Source: Nelumbo lutea (lineage: Eukaryota > Streptophyta > Magnoliopsida > Proteales > Nelumbonaceae). Taken from it: DNA of 64,000 bases. The position numbers and the translations under genes are program-made. Shown here piece after piece: positions 34,806 through 46,511 of this stretch. A model generated the notes under the pieces. That model saw only the letters and a list, made by a program, of their open reading frames with translations, made no database searches and had not been told where the DNA came from. The stretch lies in assembly GCA_022828595.1 (NCBI GenBank), contig JAKGHH010000001.1:205673813-205737812 (forward strand), written 5' to 3'. How positions within the stretch are numbered: position 1 is the stretch's first letter; the number at the start of each line of letters is the position of its first letter.

Positions 34806-35659
34806 TTGTGCACCTTCCCAACTTGGGCTGTTAGGTTTAGAGGATGGGGATTAGGTTTCAACCTTTTGACTACCCTATTACAAGACCCTGATCTGTGCTG
34901 GTTACCCCCATCGAGAGATTAATATCATTTTGTATTTTCTTTACTTTTTTTTAAACCCAACCCAAAGGTCAATCATGTTTTTTGTTCAGGTCACCGTTCA
35001 TTAGTTCGATTGTCTGGGTTGAATGGGTTAAACCATCAAAACAAATTGAGAAAAAAAGAAAGAAGAGAGATACCATTACCACGGCAAGAAATCTCTCTCT
35101 CTCTGAGATTAATGTCAGGCATAAGTGGAGCTCTAAAATGCATCAGGTGGCAAGACCAATATGAGTTTGAATAGATTGGTGTGTGTAGAACATAAGATTC
35201 TTTTTTAATTTCCATATATAAGGAGCTGAATGTTTTGGGCAAATTGAGAAAAATGGCCTTCAAGCTAAAGTCCAAAATATCAGTATCACGTGTTTGGATA
35301 TACATGAATACGATGGAATGGTATTGATACACTTAAATACATTAGGGAATCTCTCACAAATCTCATTAACACTAAATGAATAACTATGAAAAAGGTATAA
35401 AACATATTTTACATAAAGAGATACATTACACTCTACAACACTAGAATTTAAAACATGTACATCTCATACTACAACTTTTCTAATACATCAAGCAATGTTT
35501 GAGCTTCCAATCTACTAAAAATTCATTATAAGATTCATCAAATTATTGTTAAATCAATGTGTTTGATATTGATATGTCCATATTATAGTTCTCTTTAAAG
35601 CATTTAGAATATGGAAAATAAATTATTTTTCTAATTTTTCGTTTTTCTTAAAAACTATG
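34806..35659. other. Intergenic, nothing assigned
   Basis: AT-rich with short CT/GA runs. ORFs at 34982-35164 and 35036-35332 show no domain. Confidence 0.45.
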
Positions 35660-35664
35660 GAAAC

Positions 35665-36497
35665 TGATGGTGCACAATTCGGTCAGTCCTAACTGCCGGT
35701 TACCTCGCTTCTGACGAGATTGGAAGTGCCTGAAACAAGGAAGAAAATGGAGACTTTCAGGGAGGAACCCGGTTGGAGCACTCCAAAACTCAAGTTAGTG
35801 TTCTTCAGAAGGCAAGGGAAATGAGAAATTCTATGACCAAAAAGCGCAAGAATCACATACCCTCTTCTTTGTGAGATGGGGGCCTTTATAATCACCCTGT
35901 ACACTTACTTCCATACCTCTGCCAGTTCGGGTATCATTACCTCTACCAGATCGGGTGTCATTTCCTTTGCCAATTACCAGTTCGGGTGTCATAACCTCCA
36001 CTACCAGCTGCCAGGGCTGCCTTTGTCCGTCTGAGATGGTGGTGGCAGGTGGCAGGTGGCCATTGGATGGCAGTTGTCATGTGTCGGACTCATAATCAGT
36101 CAGGTATTCCGCCTCCGTGTACGGGTCTCCTGGGCGTCAGGTACGATTGTTCAGTCAGGACACTTAGAGCCGAAGTGGTGTGTGAGGTGAAGTCTTGAGC
36201 TCGGATAAAAGTGTGGCCCGAATTGCCTCTGGGTGGGCAATTTGGGTCTTTGCCTTTTGTGCTTTTTGTAAGGCTCAGGACCTCGAAGGGAGAGCTCGGG
36301 TTCCTCCTTGGGGAGCTCGTGACTCTTCAACTCGGAGCTCGAGTTGTAGGTTCCCCTTTGGGGGAGCTTGGGACTTTTTGCTCAGAGCTCGGGTTGTGGG
36401 GCCTGCTGTCGTGCCGAGCTGACACTTCTACCAGGTCACTCTTGGTTGCTTCCACGTGTCGTATGGCGAAGGGGTTGGGTCAAATCTTCCTCCATCA
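35665..36497 (-). repeat. 3' LTR of gypsy G (833 bp)
   Basis: Plus strand TGATGGTGCACAATTCGG to TCCTCCATCA. It matches 40308-41143 closely and the solo LTR at 12476-13258 more distantly. ORFs inside (36195-36657) are chance. Confidence 0.9.
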
Positions 36498-36516
36498 ATT
36501 GCCCCCCACTCCCCAT
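36498..36516 (-). other. Polypurine tract of gypsy G
   Basis: The minus strand reads GGGGAGTGGGGGGCAAT next to the LTR. Confidence 0.75.
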
Positions 36517-36945
36517 GCTCAGGGTCTTGACCCGGCGTGGAGAGTGCACGAGATGACAAGTGGATTTGCCTCAGGTCACTTTGGCCTCGGTCTTGGACTT
36601 CTCTGGTCTGACCTGCTTGTGTCCTTGGCTGAATCGGGGTTGGCTTGGTTTGACTAGGGGTCAGTCCCGGTCTGCGTGTAGCTTACGCGCGTAAACAATT
36701 TCAAATTTTTGAACGTAAACAACGCGTGCCAAAGTGTCTTTTCCTCGGGGAGTGCACAACTGATTTTGCGGGGAGCCATTGGATGGTTTCGATCTTGGCC
36801 GTTGATGTGCGGGTACAGTGGCTATAAATAGTGGGGGGGCCCTTGTCACTTTCCTTCGTCATCCTTCAGCATTTGTTCCTTGAGCTTGCGTCACTTGTTC
36901 GTAGCCCGATAGCTTTTCCTGGTGAGTCCTCTGCCCTTTGTTTTG

Positions 36946-38709
36946 ATGTCTAGTTCGGGTAGCTTAGGTAGTCTCCTGGGGGGTCCGATGCTAGTTCTAC
37001 GAACCGAGCTGCTGCCCCCGACAGCCTTAGTGAGTCCGAGGCGGGGCCCGAGGGAGAGCTCGAGTTCAAGCCCGTAGGCCAAGTCATCTCGTGTAGTTTG
37101 GCATCAACCTCCTACCGAGGTTGGGTGCCAGATAAGTTCGGACCTTCCACTATGACGTCCAAAAGGCTTTGGTCCCTTATCGTCCAGTACAACCTGCCCA
37201 GGGAGTATACTTACTTTTTACCCTCGGGCGACTTTCCTTGGGAGCATGGTCCGGATGAGATCGTGATATTCCGGCTTATTGCCGGGCTACGCCTTCCCTT
37301 CCATCCCCTTATCGTCGAGGCCATGAACTACTTCGACGTCACTGTAGATCAGCTTCACCCGAACTCTATCCGCAACCTCGTCGGGACCATCTCCCTTTGC
37401 TGTGAGCACTACCTTTCTTTGGACCTGGAGATTTTTCCCCCTATTCTTATGCTTAAGAAACAAGAGGGTCCTCTGTCTGGGCGTAGGAGGGCGTACTACT
37501 TGTCACCTCGCCCGAGCTTCAAGCTCTTACACGATCTCCCAAATAAGGTCCAAGCATGGAAACAGGACTACTTCGTGGTTCGAAGTGCTACGGGGTGGTC
37601 ATTTCCTACTGAGTGAGGCTTGGCCGCTCCTAACCCCGGTATCACATTAGACGAAGATACGGTGAAGGGCCTCCAGGACTTGGCCCGGCAAGGGCTCAAA
37701 TGTGAAGTCTACCTGATAGAGGACAACCTTATTCAGGCCGGTCTGAGTTCGGGTAGGTTTCTCGCTCAGACGAAGATACTCTTGTTTTTGCTTTTATTCC
37801 CGTTTTCTGATGTTGGGCTCCTTTTTGCAGGTGTTATAACATAAAAAGGAGGAAGCGAGCTGCTAAGCGGGTCCATGCCGATCCTTCCCGAGTTGCGGAA
37901 CCTGAGGCACCGAGAATGGAGCCTAAGGTGCCCCCTCCAATTCAGGAAGCGGCAGGGGTCCCCTATGCTGACATTGCTTATACCCCAGGCTATGCCTTCG
38001 GGCTAGGGAAGTCACGATGAAGTTGGGAGCGTGCTGACGCCGAGCTATGCTCTCCGAAAAATTAAGAAGGCTACTTGCCCCGAGGAGGTCACAACATGGG
38101 CCGATCTTCCTACAAATCTCATAGGCGCTCGGGCTGCCTCTCATGCCATGGTGGTAAGTTGAAGTAGTTTTTTTTTTTTTTTACCGAGCTGATTTGTTCT
38201 CGTTCTGGCAGGTGAACTCTTCTATCCACATTTTGGAAATCCAGGTGGAGAGGGGCTTGAAGCGAGCACAAGCTGCCGAAGCAGCTTCTCGTGCTGCGTG
38301 AGCTGAGCTGTCGAGGTCTTGGAGGGACAAAGAGGCCTTAGGAATGGTGGTGAGGCACATGGCAGACCTGAAGTTGGACATGGAGCATCAGGTTGAGTAC
38401 CTCCAGGAAGATATCAAGGAGAAGACTCAAATCTTCTCTCAGGCCGTTGAGGAGGCGAAGGTGAAAGCTGTCGAGGATTACATCGCTTCGCCGTGCTTTG
38501 ACGACATGATGGTGGGATCGTACATAAGGGGTTTCAAGCTGAGCCGATGGATGATAAGGAACACGTACCCCGAGCTCGATATTAGTGCCATAACCACTTC
38601 GCGCATCACCCCGGAAATGGCTGCTGCAGCTAATGATGATGTGGATTTCGAAGACGAAGCGGGACCTTCGGGTGTTGTCGAAGTCCCTTTTGAAGGCGAG
38701 GAAGATTGA
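36946..38709 (+). pseudogene. Antisense ORF of gypsy G (putative gypsy-type transposase_28-like)
   Basis: On the strand opposite to pol. From the ATG at 36946 (MSSSGSLGSLL) a one-base shift in a G run near 36975 leads into GSDASSTNRAAAPDSL..., then the long ORF 37098-37616. This has WSLIVQYNLPREYTYFLPSGDFP, GLRLPFHPLIVEAMNYFDVTVDQLHPNS and KVQAWKQDYFVV, the pattern of the plant 'putative gypsy type transposon' domain (Pfam PF04195 family, by memory of its pattern). A TGA ends it at 37614. The frame goes on, with an intron-like gap (CTTTTTGCAG at 37821-37830) and a clear intron at about 38153-38210 (GTAAGT donor, T run, TGGCAG acceptor). A coiled-coil and acidic tail (38344-38709) closes it. 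The function of these proteins is not known. Confidence 0.7.
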
Positions 38710-38711
38710 CC

Positions 38712-40306
38712 GCCTCCATGCCGTAGGTGAGGTTGAAGGGAGTTTCTCCAGTGGTGGTCTTCTCTGTAGTTCAGTATGCCCATAGGACGCTGGGCAGCTC
38801 GTCTGCCCATAACCCTTTAGCTCGGCCTAGCCTGGCTTTTAGTCCGCGGAGGATAGCTCTGTTCGTGACTTCTACCTGACCGTTTGCTTGTGGGTACGCA
38901 ACCGACGTGAAGTTTTGTCGAATCCCCATGCCTTGGCACCACTTTTGGAATTTGATGTCTTCGAACTACTTGCCATTGTTGGAGATCAACACTCGAGGTA
39001 GCCCGAAGCGGCACACTATGTTCTTCCAAAAGAAGTTCTTGACGTTCCGAGCTATGATGGTTACGAGAGTTTCAGCTTCAACCCACTTGGTGAAGTAGTC
39101 TACTACCACTACTAGGAACTTCCTTCTTTTGTTGCTGGCGGGAATGGCCTGAGTAGGTCGATACCCCATTGTGCGAAGGGCCATGGGCTGGTGAGGTACT
39201 TGAGGTCAGCGATGGGTTGATGGTGAATATTGGTGTGCTTTTGGCACTTCTCGCACTTCCTGATTAGCTCGATGGCGTCTGCTTTCATTGTTGGCCAATA
39301 GTACCCCTGTCATAGTGCTTTCTGAGCAACGGCCCTGCCCCACAGGTGTCCGCCACATAGGCCTTCATGAATGTCGTGGAGTACAAGCTCGGCTTCGGGA
39401 GGTCACAAGCAACGTAGGTAGGGGAGTGTGTAGGATCTTCGATATAGCCGTCCGGCTATCATGACGTACTTGGCTTCCTAGCGCTCTACCCTCCTGGTGG
39501 CGTTGCGTTCTACGAGGAGGGTTCCATGTAGCAGGAAGCTTGCGAGTGGATCAATCTAGCTCAGTTTTGCTTGGGCGACAAAAGCGACCTCCTCTACCCC
39601 TCGGAGAATGCTAGGCCGAGGTAACTCCTCTATGTATATAGTTCTCATGGTGTTGTCACTGGTGCTAGCTAGTCGGGACAGGGTGTCGGCCTCAGTGTTC
39701 TCTGACCTTGAGACTTGTTTGATGAAGTGTGACTGGAAGTTAAGCAGTGCCTCTTTTACCTTTGCCAAGTAGGCGATCATAGCTGGTTCGTGGGCTTCGT
39801 ATTCCCTTGTAACTTGGTTGACCACGAGTTGGGAATCGCTGTAGATAATGATGTGTTTTGCCTTTACCTCTTGCACCAAAGCTAGCTATGCTATCAACAC
39901 CTTGTATTCCACCTCATTGTTGGATGCCACGAACTCGAAGCGTAGCATGTACTCCAATTTCGTGCCACTTGGTCCGCGAAGAACTACACCGGCTCCGTTG
40001 CCCTACTGATTTGAGGAGCCATCTACGTGAAGGATCTAGGGCTCTTCATCTCAGTTCACGCTCGGCCTAACTAGGAGATATACCGAACTGGGTACGACCT
40101 CACAGGGCTCAGACTCAACCGGCCTGGGAGCACCGAGCTCAGCCGAACTGGGAGCCTCGTGCTCAACTGGGCTGAGGACCTCGGAGCTGAACGTGCATTC
40201 TGCAACAAAATTTGCCAAGGCTTGAGCTTTGATAGCGGTTCGGGGCTTGTACTGGAGATCGTACTCACTGAATTCGATGGCCCACTTTGTCAATCGTCCA
40301 GAGACC
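38712..40306 (-). pseudogene. Gypsy G pol remnant (RT end, RNase H, integrase)
   Basis: From the right: LTKWAIEFSEYDLQYKPRTAIKAQALANF (40293 down) is the RT-RNase H joint of plant gypsy pol. RNase H follows (39556-39879: HIIIYSDSQLVVNQV, SRSENTEADTLSRLAS). A zinc-finger part is near 39230-39270 (KCEKCQKHTNIHH). The integrase core (38712-39184) has VVDYFTKWVEAE, LISNNGK and, in a shifted reading, AYPQANGQVE and GETPFNLTYGMEA. The second catalytic Asp (usually SDNG) is Asn and a stop follows. Integrase ends tail-to-tail with the antisense ORF at 38709-38712. Confidence 0.88.
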
Positions 40307-40307
40307 T

Positions 40308-41143
40308 CGGTCGGTCCTAGCCGCCGATTACCTCGCTTCTGACAAGATTGGAGGTGCTTGAAACAAGGAAGAAAATGGAGACTTCCGGGGAGGAACCCGG
40401 TTGGAGCACTCCGAAGCTCAAGTTAGTGTTCTTCAGAAGGCAAGGGAAATGAGAAATTCTAAGACCAAAAAGTGCAAGAATCACATACCCTCTTCTTTTT
40501 GAGATGGGGGCCTTTTAGAATCACCCTGTACACTTACTTCCATACCTCTGCCAGTTCAGGTATCATTACCTCTGCCAGATCGGGTGTCATTTCCTCTACC
40601 AGATCGGGTGTCATTTCCTCTACCAATTACCAGTTCGGGTGTCATAACCTCCACTACCAGTTGCCAGGGCCGCCTCTGTCCGTCTGAGATGGCAGTGGCA
40701 AGTGGCCGTTGGATGGCGACTGTCATGTGTCGGACCCATAATCAGTTAGGTGTGCCGCCTCCGTGTACGGGTCTCTTGGGCGTTAGGTACAGTTGTTCAG
40801 TCAGGACACTTAGAGCCGAAGTGGTGTGTGAGGTGAAGTCTTGAGCTCGGATAAAAGTGTGGCCCGAATTGCCTCTGGGTGGGCAGTTCAGGTCTTTGCC
40901 TTTTGTACTTTTTGTAAAGATCAGGACCTCAAAGGGAGAGCTCGGGTTCCTCCTTGGGGAGCTCGGGACTCTTCAGCTCGGAGCTCAGGTTGTAGGTTCC
41001 CCCTTGGGGGAGCTCGGGAATTTTTGCTTGGAGCTCGGGTTGTGGGGCCCACTGTCGTGCTGAGCTAACACTTCTGCCAAGTCACTCTCGATTACTTCCA
41101 CGTGTCATATGGCCAAAGGGTCGGGTCAAATCTTCCTCCATCA
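40308..41143 (-). repeat. 5' LTR of gypsy G (836 bp, inner end clipped)
   Basis: It begins at CGGTCGGTCCTAG, which corresponds to about base 16 of the left LTR, so the inner end with the PBS is lost. It ends CCATCA/GAAAC. It carries a local duplication (CAGATCGGGTGTCATTTCCTCTACC twice near 40577-40627) absent from the left copy. Confidence 0.88.
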
Positions 41144-41148
41144 GAAAC

Positions 41149-41559
41149 TATTTATTTTTAACATAAATTATTCTTAGGTTAATGAGTTTAGTAGATCTTT
41201 GATAGATCCATATTATAGTTCTTTTTGGCAATGAAAAATATTTATAAAATATAAAAAATTTATTTTTATAATTTCTAGATTTTTTTCCAATTTTTGGAAA
41301 AAAATCATATATCTAACAAGTTTGGACCATTGGTCTAATTGGATATACCTCAGTGGTTCAAAATATCAGAACAATCGGTGGTTCAATTTTCTAATTGGAT
41401 ATGCCTAGATTTTTTTTTTCAATTTCCAATGATTTGGTGAAATTGAATAACAATTTGTTGACTTATGCCAATAATCAAAAACTGGTGTTTTACACTGATG
41501 GAATTGAGACACGATAATTCAGTGAGAGTATAAAATACGGACCGGCAATTGTGTTCATT
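41149..41559. other. AT-rich intergenic DNA
   Basis: No gene or repeat end seen. Confidence 0.4.
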
Positions 41560-41955
41560 TACACTTGTCCTGTTTTGTTACATCAACATAAATGGAGATT
41601 ACTCTGCTTTCTAGTTTATTGCAACGGAAGATTTATCAGAGAGAGAGAAATGGTTCCCACTTACAGTCGTCATAATTTACAGTTGTCCTGTTTGGTTACA
41701 TCAACATAAATGGAGATTACACTGCTTTTTAGTTTGTTGCAACGGGAGATATGGTTCCCGTTTACACTCATCCTTAATTTACACTTGGACTGCTTGGTTA
41801 CATCAACACAAATGGAGATTACTCGGATTTCTAGTTTGTTGCAGCGGGAGATTTATCTGAGAGAGAGAGAGTTCCCGTTTACACGTCCTAATTGGTTACA
41901 TCTACCTAAGTGGAGGTTACTCTGTTTTCTAATTCATTGCGGCAGGAGAATTACC
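41560..41955. repeat. Minisatellite, four units of about 100-120 bp
   Basis: Units begin near 41562, 41681, 41779 and 41882. Each holds TTGGTTACATC(A/T)AC, then AAATGGAGATTAC (AAGTGGAGGTTAC in the last), a TTCTAGTTTGTTGCA-like part and GAGAGAGAG. The ORF 41710-42024 crosses the units and is a product of the repeat. Confidence 0.8.
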
Positions 41956-42009
41956 AGAAAGGTAGAGAGAGATAATTGGGGGAGGGGATTGATCAAAGAT
42001 ATCTTTTCT

Positions 42010-42180
42010 CCTCGCAGAATCTGAGAGATGACCATCGCTAGTGACGGCTGCATGTTCTCTCCGGTTTTAGTTTTCTCCGCTCAGAATCTGAGAGACAACC
42101 ATTGATGATGACAGTTGCTCGTGTTCTCAGTTTTTCACTGGTTTTGGTTTTCTCCGCTTAGAATCTAAGAGATGACCAAT
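42010..42180. repeat. Second tandem repeat (three units)
   Basis: TTTTCTCC(G/T)C...AGAATCTGAGAGATGACCA recurs near 42004, 42070 and 42148, with spacings of about 66-78 bp. Confidence 0.7.
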
Positions 42181-42766
42181 CCATGCTGAGATGTACATTT
42201 GGGTGCGTGTGGGGCACGTTCTGTGTAGAGCCCATGTGCATTCCTTTTAAAATCTTTTAAGATTCCCACAGAAGCTAAAAGTGATATCAAAACCATGGGC
42301 ATGTTTTCATTTTTGAAAAAAAAAAAGAATTGGTTTCATATATCAAGAGAAGAAATGCTTTTTCCCGTGGACCTGTTTTCTTGAGATCAGAACAAAGTCA
42401 AAACCAAACGATATAACCTTCAAGATGACCAGACCTTAGGCTGAGACATGAAGATAGGTGGTTATCCATTTGTAATGATGCGATTGATTTAAAAATGAAC
42501 CATTTGATAATCAAGAAGCTCCCCTAGAACAAAAACAAGGAGAAGCTTAAAAATAGAAGGAAAATACGAAGAGGGGAAAATTTTATAAATATTAAATACC
42601 AGGAAAACTAGCATATCCTGCCAGGATGAAAATTGCACAAACCCTGTACATTAGCATGCCATGAACTCCAAACAAGACGAATGAAGCGGTGGTGATCTAA
42701 ATGCAAGACCAGCAAAGTAAATGTGGTGCTGCAACACAAGTCATCAGCAGCTAACAGGCTCCATCC
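42181..42766. other. MIRO 3' flank
   Basis: Just downstream of the MIRO stop on the minus strand, so the nearest part should be its 3' UTR. No other feature seen. Confidence 0.5.
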
Positions 42767-42840
42767 TTAACCAGAAGCGCTCTTCCTTGCAGCATAGACA
42801 CGATAAGCAGCGAGTCCTACAATAGCGACTGCGGCCCCAA
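42767..42840 (-). CDS. MIRO: MIRO last exon (membrane anchor)
   Basis: Twenty-three full codons plus stop, after a split Val codon. It encodes the C-terminal transmembrane helix [15 protein letters not shown] followed by basic AARKSASG, as expected of a tail-anchored outer-membrane protein. The acceptor is AACGAAAACAG, purine-rich and weak, although it ends a 14-kb intron. Confidence 0.93.
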
Positions 42841-45800
42841 CTGTTTTCGTTAAACAGAAAATTGTCAAGAACATAGAGATAGAGAAGGAAACAAGCAATA
42901 AAATAAGTCAGCAAAAGCACCGGGAAAAATAAAATGGATCATATTAACCAGGTTGGGCATACATCAATAAACAATGAGACATCAAAAGCACAGAGTGCCC
43001 AAATTAATGGTTATCACTTGCACACGGTATGATCATGTGGAGTAGGAAATAATTAGCCCTTTCAGTGGCTTTCTCGATAACTGTTGTAAGAAGTATTTCA
43101 GCGGAATAAACTGACTATGAACAATGTCCAATAATTTAAACTGCATAGTGAGATTATGTGGATTCCTCACACACACTACAATCATTACTGGCCAAGTGTG
43201 ATACAGCCAAAAGAAACAAGGTAGGAGAGTAATCCAAGTTCAAAGCTATTTTGGCCCAAAAATCTGGAGCAAAAGAAAAAAAGAAAAAAAGAAAAAATGA
43301 CATTGGTATGCATACAGCGAGTGGTTAGCCACACGTTTTAAGACAACCTTGATTGTGTGTGTCATTCGACTACAAGTTCCCGTAACTCATAAAAAGGAAT
43401 AAGGTCACAGGGTCAACTGATTCTCAGTTGTCATTTTCTCTTCTAATTTCTATTCTACAGCATCTTTGTTCTACTTCTTCCTTTATTTCTGTCCTATATT
43501 GCAAGTAGATTTGTACTTGGTATTAGGTCCCTACTGCTTGACCGACCTTCTGACTGTAAATCTGACATTCGAAGGTACTTCATCTTCAGAACACAACCAT
43601 AAATTACTACTTGCCAATCTCCTTTTACAATCATGTTGGTCCAAATGCTTAGAGCAGTCAGTTTTAAGGCTTGTGCTACTGCCATTAGCACAGACCTTTT
43701 GGAGTTACAACCATAAATTAGTACTTGGCCTATCTCCTTTTACAATCATGTTCGCCCAAATGTCTAGAGCAGCCAGTTTTAAGGCTTGTGTTACTGCCAT
43801 TAGCACAACCCTTTAGGAGTTCCCTGCTGGCCCCAAGAAGCTAAGTAATATTTTCCCCCTTTCATCCTCTTACCAGACCTCCTATTCCACATTCTCCCAG
43901 GTTGCCAAGATATACTTCTCATCAATATACTTGGTTGCAGGGTTTTCTGTTATTTGGATCATTAGAATTAGATCCGAAGCAACGTCCTAGATCATCCAAT
44001 AGTGGTCTCTTGCAGCAAAGGGGATTTCACTCCATGTTTTTTTATCAGTAACAACAAGATTTATATTAAGGATTTAAAATATAGGTACATGAGGTACAAT
44101 ATGTACACAGAAATTGAGAGGCAAACAGAATTGTCTCTCCCCTACAACCTGTAAATATTACAGCAGTGCCCAGAACAAACTCTCCCTCTCCACCCCTTGC
44201 TTGGCTAAACAATCTGCCATAGACTTAGCAGACTGCTTAACCAAATGAACCTTTACACCCATATCGTTTGTTTTTTTTTTTTGGATGAATAACAGTTGAC
44301 TTCATTGAATTTCAAAGAAAGTGTACAAGAGAAAGTGGGAGAGAGACAAGCCCTCTTATCTCTCCCCTTAAATTTTAATTAAAAAAAAATACATTTGTGC
44401 CCAGAATGTTAGAGATTTCTCCCAACCCCTTGCTTGGCTAGTGCATCAGCCATAGAATTAGCTGTTCTTTTCACCCGCCTTATTCTCAGTTCCATGTCCT
44501 TTGTGATCCATATGAAGTTTTTCTTCTCATTGTTGTATTCCTACATCCTACTTTCCTCATTTTGTAGCCAAGCCACTACCAGTTTGGAATCCCCTTCAAT
44601 GATTAGCTTTCTAACATTCATGGTTCTAGCCCTTTGCACCCCTTCCATAACTGCCATTACTTAGTGAGTTTCACTCACCTGCTGGGCCTGAGAATATTGT
44701 ACCACACTTTATCCTCCTCATCCTTGAATACACCTCCAAAATGTCGATCGACTTCGATATGCTTAGTTCTGTCATGCTGTACCAAATTATGAGTTATATT
44801 AATAGCAGCTTGATTATCACAATACAACATTAAGTGCTTCTCATAAGCAATACCCAACTCCTCAAATAATGACTTGAGCCATAGGATTTCAGCCACACCA
44901 TTAGCCATAGATCTATATTCAGCTTCAGCACTAGAACGAGAAACAACAATTTGTTTCTTACTCCTCCAGGAGACAAAGTTACCTCCTACAAAGGCACAAT
45001 ATCCAAAGGTAGACCTTCTATCATCAACACTCCCAGCCCAATTGACATCTGCATAAACCTCTATATTCATGTGATCATTATTCTTGAATAATATACCTCT
45101 ACCTGGACATCTCTTCAAGTATGCTAATATCCTCTCAACTGCGAGGAGGTGAGTAGTTCTAGGAGAGTGCACATATTGACTGACAACACTGACTGCATAA
45201 CTGATGTCTAGTCGCGTGAGACAAAGATAAAGGAGTTTTCCAACCAACCGTTGGAACATAGCTTTGTCTTCAAGAAGTTCTCCACCCTCTGCACTGATCT
45301 TGTGATTCTGTTCAATAGGTGTATCTCTGCTAATAGATCTAGAACATACTTCCTTCGAAAAATAAAGATCCCGTGTTTAGATCTAGCAACCTCAATACCC
45401 AAGAAGTATCGTAGCTCTCCTAGATCTTTCACCTCAAACTCTTGATGAAGGAGTTGTTTAAGAGACTCAATCTCATCGTTATCATTCCCTGTCACCACAA
45501 TATCATCCACATATACAGCAAGCAAGGTCAAGGAAGAATCCACTCTTTTAATGAAAAATGTATGGTCTGACTGGGCCTATACATAGACGAATTTTTCAAG
45601 GGATTGTCTGAATCTATCAAACCAAGCTCTAGGGGACTGCTTTAATCCATACAAGGCTTTATTCAACTAGAAAACCTTTTTTCCTATCTCTGCATCATAA
45701 AATCCAAGAGGTAACTGCATGTAGACTTCTTCCTGTAAGTCTCCATTGAGGAAGGCATTTTTAACATCCATCTGGAACAAGGGCCAAGAGTAACTGGCTG

Positions 45801-46478
45801 CAAGGGATAGAAAAACTCTAATTGTGGTCATCTTTGCTACTGGAGCAAAAGTCTCCAACTTGTCTATACCATAAGTCTGAGTAAATCCCTTTGCAACTAA
45901 TCGGACCTTATACCTTTCAATGGAACCATTAGCATTATGTTTCACAGTAAATACCCATCTACATCCAATCGGTTTCTTTCCTTTAGGCTGGTCAACTAGC
46001 TCCCAAGTATTATTCCTCAAAAGAGATCCATTTCAACCTTCATTGCATCTTTCCACTCAAGAACTTACAAGGCTTCTTGCACTGTTCTGGGAATAGGAAT
46101 ATCAGCAATGGATGTGAGAAAGGACCTATAAGAGGGAGATAGGTGATCATAGGACAAGAACTAGGAAATGCAGTGAGCTGTGGATGTGGTGCAACGCCGT
46201 TTGCCTTTACGGACTGCAATTGGGAGGTCAAGGTCATCCAAAGGAGGTAAAGTAGCAACAGTGGAAGGTATCTTAGTGGGACCTGGATCTGATAAAGGGA
46301 CTGTGGCACCTAGACCTGTTCATGGGCAGGATCGGGCTCAGGCCGGGCTTTCACTCTGTATTAACAGAATTTTCTAAAGTTGGAGCCCGAGCCCGGCTCG
46401 ACCATCGGGCCTACAACTTGGGCCCAAGCCCGGCCCTGGGCCCAAGTCCGAAATTTAGCCCATACTGTTAGCGGCTGA

Positions 46479-46511
<33 letters not shown>

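Larger units (their letters stand above)
35665..41143 (-). mobile_element. Gypsy G, deleted Tat/Retand-like retrotransposon with antisense ORF
   Basis: Two LTRs of about 830 bp point the same way, with GAAAC on both outer sides (35660-35664 and 41144-41148). The minus strand carries the end of RT, RNase H and integrase. A plus-strand ORF region lies between integrase and the 3' LTR. An antisense extra ORF at this place is known from Tat-lineage plant gypsy elements such as Retand. Leader, gag, protease and most of RT are absent: the RT end joins directly to the right LTR, which lacks its inner 15 bp or so. The pure purine tract next to the left LTR fixes the orientation. Confidence 0.88.

Noticed and set aside
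36195..36657. Overlapping plus-strand ORFs of up to 148 residues, repeated at 40841-41068
   Set aside because: They lie entirely in the two LTRs of gypsy G and repeat with them; no domain pattern.
41710..42024. ORF of 104 residues
   Set aside because: Runs through minisatellite units; the peptide repeats only because the DNA does.
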